Assembly: GCA_030123645.1 (NCBI GenBank)
Contig: JASJYE010000082.1
Span: 1-8,456, forward strand
Source: Candidatus Hydrogenedentota bacterium
GTDB lineage: Bacteria; Hydrogenedentota; Hydrogenedentia; Hydrogenedentales; GCA-2746185
Direction of reading: 5' to 3'
Length of the DNA stretch: 8,456 nucleotides
Under the pieces are notes generated by a model. The model made no database searches. It worked only from the letters and a program-made list of their open reading frames with translations, and was not told the DNA's origin. Shown in pieces: positions 5,917-8,456 of this stretch; the stretch's first letter is position 1, and each line of letters begins with the position of its first letter. A program made the position numbers and the translations under genes.

Positions 5917-8456
5917 GTGCCGGCCGTGAACAGAAGCGATTCATGGGCGTGGTCCATCACCCTCCTGATTACCTGTCTATTGGGCGTAGGCTTGGGCCTT
6001 TCGCTTGGCTACGCGCTCTTCCGCCATGGCGCGGCGGCGCCTGAATTCGCATCGGCCCCCGACGCAAGCACGACCGTGCGTCCAAGCTCCTCCGCGGCCG
6101 CGCCGTCCGAGCGGGTTGCGCCCCAAAACCAAGACACGCAGTCTGTCGGCGCAGCAGTCGCAAATTCGGACGAGACCGATTCAGTAGCGGAGGCTGCAAC
6201 AGGCGTAGAGCAACCTTCGGAAGCACCGGCCGAAGCAAGCGATACCTTGCAAAGACCCGGTGATGATGACATCTGGGCGGCACGCCACCTCTTCATTGCC
6301 GTGAACGGCCAGTGGCTGGCAGAGGGGACGAAGGCATTCCTTCGAGAGTTGAAACCCGGCGGCGTCGTTCTGCGTGCCGCCAATCTGCAGAGTCAGTCCC
6401 AGACCTTGGACTTGGTGAAGGAGATTAAAGACGCGGCGGGCTCTGGCGGCGGTCTGGGAGACTTGCCTCTTATCGCGGTTCAGGAGGAAGGCGGACCCTA
6501 TAACCGTCTGGGCTTGGTCGATTCACCGAGCGCGCAGGAGCTTGGCCGCTCCGGGGACGATGAACGCGCGCGGTCCCTCGGGCAGAGTTACGCACAGGCC
6601 TGCCTGGTACGCGGCATCGGAGTCACCCTCTCACCCGTCTTGGACGTGTATGAGTCGGGGACGGTCGACCCGGGCCTTGAAGCCCGAAGCTTCGGTACGG
6701 ACCAAACCGTCGTGGCGAATATCGGCCTGGCTATGGTGGACGGCCTGCGGCAAGGGGGAGTCATTCCGGTCGTGAAGCATTTCCCCGGGTATGGCGCCTC
6801 AACCTACGGCTCGGACGGCATGCTCGTCGTGCTCAACAAAGATATCAGCGGTCTCGCCAGGGTGATGTACCCCTTCAAGGAGGCCGTACTAAGAAATGTC
6901 CAAGGCATTGTCGTCGGGTACGTGGCCGTCCCCGCATTGGACAAGGAGGACCCGCGCCGGCCGGCCGCTCTCTCCCCGATTCTAGTCACAGAGCTGCTCC
7001 GGAACCGTTGGGGTTTCGAAGGCGTGATCCTCGCCGCCGACGTCGCGCTCAACGAGTTTACACACGCACGCCCTATCGAGCGTACGGCGGTCGAGGCACT
7101 CGCGGCAGGGTGCGACGCCGTCGTGCTGCTGGATGCCAATCCACAGCGTATCCGCCTCGTAAGAGACGCTATTGAGAAGGCCGTCTACACGGGCGAGCTT
7201 AGACGCGAGGCACTCGACAGAAGCAAAGAGCGATTGTCGCGCTGGCAGGAGTTTCTTAGGATGACGCCGTCCGCGAATCCGGCGGCCCAGGCGAAGCTGG
7301 AGCCACGCAAGACCCCCGATGCGCGTGAAGAGGAAGCCGGAACGTCCGGCCTCGTATTTAGCGCCGCCCCGGTAGAGAGAGCGGCCAATCCCATCGCTCC
7401 GGCTGCAGAATCTTCAGAGCCCCCCTCGGAAAAAGAGCGTATTACTGTGGCTCAGGTACAGGATGTAGACATGATCCCGCCGGAACCGGCAGAAAGTCAG
7501 CCTGAGCAAGTTTCAACGCCCGAGGAGGACCCGAACGCCGATGCTGAAGACGAATCGCTCGCTCCCCTTGAACCCGAAGTCGACCAGCCCGAGACCCGCG
7601 TCGAAGCAGACACGGAACCTGCGGTGCAGACCGAAGGGGAGACACCGCCGGAAAGCGGGGCGGCCGATGATGAGACGACTTTGACTGGGGAGAAAACGCC
7701 TTCCGAGGCCGTGCCCGATTTACCTGACGACACTTCCGGGGCATCGATTGAAGAGGAGGCCCCTGAGACAACCGTCGCCAGTGAGGACATCGAGCCTGGG
7801 CCGGAGCCGGAACCGAGCCACGATAATACGAGGACAGTTGAGGCGATCGCGGGCGAGGACGTGCCGTCTCTTGAAGAGGCCGCACCCGCCGAGAGCGTTT
7901 CGACTCCGCCAGTTGAAGAACACGAGCCGAAGACCATTATGGTGGCCAAGGCGTCTACAGGACCCGTCCAGGACACATCGCAGCACGGGGGCAGTATTGA
8001 GCACACCGTCCGCGAGAATGAGTTGCTTTCGGAGATCGCCAGTCTCTATGGCGTTTCCGCCTCTGACCTCGTCAGGTGGAACGACTTGCGGCAGGCGAAG
8101 CTGCAGGCTGGGTCGACCCTCACGATCCACCTTGAGTCCGAGGAGCCTATCGGAGAGGAGCTTGATTTCAAGGTCCCGAGCGAAAACCAGAAGGGCGCTT
8201 CCCTGCCCGATCTCAGCAACCTCACCTACAAGATGGTGCACACGGTCGCGCCGGGCGATACTCTTCTCGAATTGGCGGAACGCTACAAGGTTTCTGTGGA
8301 CGACCTGACGCTCTGGAACGGACTCGACGACGGGGCGATTCAAGAAGGGCAAAAGCTGACCATTTTTCTTGGCTCTGAGCAGGAGCCCGCGGACAGCGCG
8401 GCCGAAGTGAAGACGGTCGAGTATGAGGTGCAGCCGGGAGATACCCTGCTCAAGAT
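5917..8456 (+). CDS. membrane-anchored GH3-like (NagZ-type) LysM protein, partial
   Basis: The 3' end is cut by the window; 846 codons are visible. GTG 5917 is chosen because AAAGGGGG (5903-5910) ends 6 nt upstream. Residues 10-35 form one hydrophobic segment, probably a periplasm-facing anchor. After an Ala/Ser-rich spacer, residues 120-448 resemble the GH3 domain of NagZ beta-N-acetylglucosaminidases: SPVLDV, RSFG (Arg257) and KHFPG (287-291) are present. The catalytic residues are not: the family [ST]-D nucleophile is Ala373-Ala374 in GVILAADVA, KHFPGHG...DSH reads KHFPGYG...GSD, and DQEGGR reads QEEGGP (189-194). Residues about 462-690 are a Pro/Glu-rich acidic linker. LysM repeats follow at about 696-739 (degenerate), 773-818 and from 836 (VQPGDTLLK). 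LysM domains bind GlcNAc-containing glycans such as peptidoglycan. A cell-wall-binding pseudoenzyme is the best inference. Confidence 0.85.
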   Translation, partial: MPAVNRSDSWAWSITLLITCLLGVGLGLSLGYALFRHGAAAPEFASAPDASTTVRPSSSAAAPSERVAPQNQDTQSVGAAVANSDETDSVAEAATGVEQPSEAPAEASDTLQRPGDDDIWAARHLFIAVNGQWLAEGTKAFLRELKPGGVVLRAANLQSQSQTLDLVKEIKDAAGSGGGLGDLPLIAVQEEGGPYNRLGLVDSPSAQELGRSGDDERARSLGQSYAQACLVRGIGVTLSPVLDVYESGTVDPGLEARSFGTDQTVVANIGLAMVDGLRQGGVIPVVKHFPGYGASTYGSDGMLVVLNKDISGLARVMYPFKEAVLRNVQGIVVGYVAVPALDKEDPRRPAALSPILVTELLRNRWGFEGVILAADVALNEFTHARPIERTAVEALAAGCDAVVLLDANPQRIRLVRDAIEKAVYTGELRREALDRSKERLSRWQEFLRMTPSANPAAQAKLEPRKTPDAREEEAGTSGLVFSAAPVERAANPIAPAAESSEPPSEKERITVAQVQDVDMIPPEPAESQPEQVSTPEEDPNADAEDESLAPLEPEVDQPETRVEADTEPAVQTEGETPPESGAADDETTLTGEKTPSEAVPDLPDDTSGASIEEEAPETTVASEDIEPGPEPEPSHDNTRTVEAIAGEDVPSLEEAAPAESVSTPPVEEHEPKTIMVAKASTGPVQDTSQHGGSIEHTVRENELLSEIASLYGVSASDLVRWNDLRQAKLQAGSTLTIHLESEEPIGEELDFKVPSENQKGASLPDLSNLTYKMVHTVAPGDTLLELAERYKVSVDDLTLWNGLDDGAIQEGQKLTIFLGSEQEPADSAAEVKTVEYEVQPGDTLLK

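Noticed and set aside
7442..8352. Minus-strand frames of 147, 169 and 210 residues and a plus-strand frame of 186 residues opposite or within the LysM gene
   Set aside because: They are shadows of the GC-rich GH3-LysM reading frame, which has clear domain matches.

Overview
The window looks like a chromosomal segment of a Gram-negative bacterium with fairly GC-rich DNA. An outer-membrane beta-barrel protein with a signal peptide and C-terminal Phe, a bacterial SRP RNA, and a periplasmic-type LysM protein point that way. I cannot assign a lineage from sequence alone. Codon use and gene content look like core genome; I see no insertion sequence, phage gene, tRNA or CRISPR array.

Layout. 1-480 is gene-free and holds intergenic inverted repeats of the widespread REP-like type, a 19-bp tandem duplication, and the terminator of the next gene. 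481-1812 (minus) encodes a porin of the alginate-export type. It is read from a perfect-consensus sigma70 promoter (TTGACA-17-TATAAT, minus strand, 2133-2105) through a leader of about 285 nt that carries a candidate 19-codon leader peptide and three small hairpins. 2272-3645 (minus) is an adrenodoxin-reductase-type ferredoxin-NADP+ reductase. Between it and the porin promoter lies a pair of crossing inverted repeats. The plus strand then carries the SRP RNA (about 3901-4037) directly followed by dnaX (4125-5576), a gene pair seen in many bacteria. After a 340-bp spacer with a nested 83-bp palindrome, a large gene (GTG at 5917) runs off the right edge. It encodes an N-terminal membrane anchor, a NagZ-like GH3 domain that appears to have lost its catalytic residues, a long acidic Pro/Glu-rich linker and at least three LysM repeats.

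The two strongest observations are these. First, dnaX contains a nine-A slippery run at 5341-5349, with stop codons a few codons later in both alternative frames; this is the hallmark of programmed production of a short gamma-like clamp-loader subunit alongside full-length tau. Second, the GH3 domain of the LysM protein matches the family active-site pattern except at the nucleophile, and it also lacks the Asp-x-His dyad, so it is probably a peptidoglycan-binding pseudoenzyme. The genes do not form one pathway: they cover outer-membrane transport, electron transfer, protein targeting, DNA replication and cell-wall binding.
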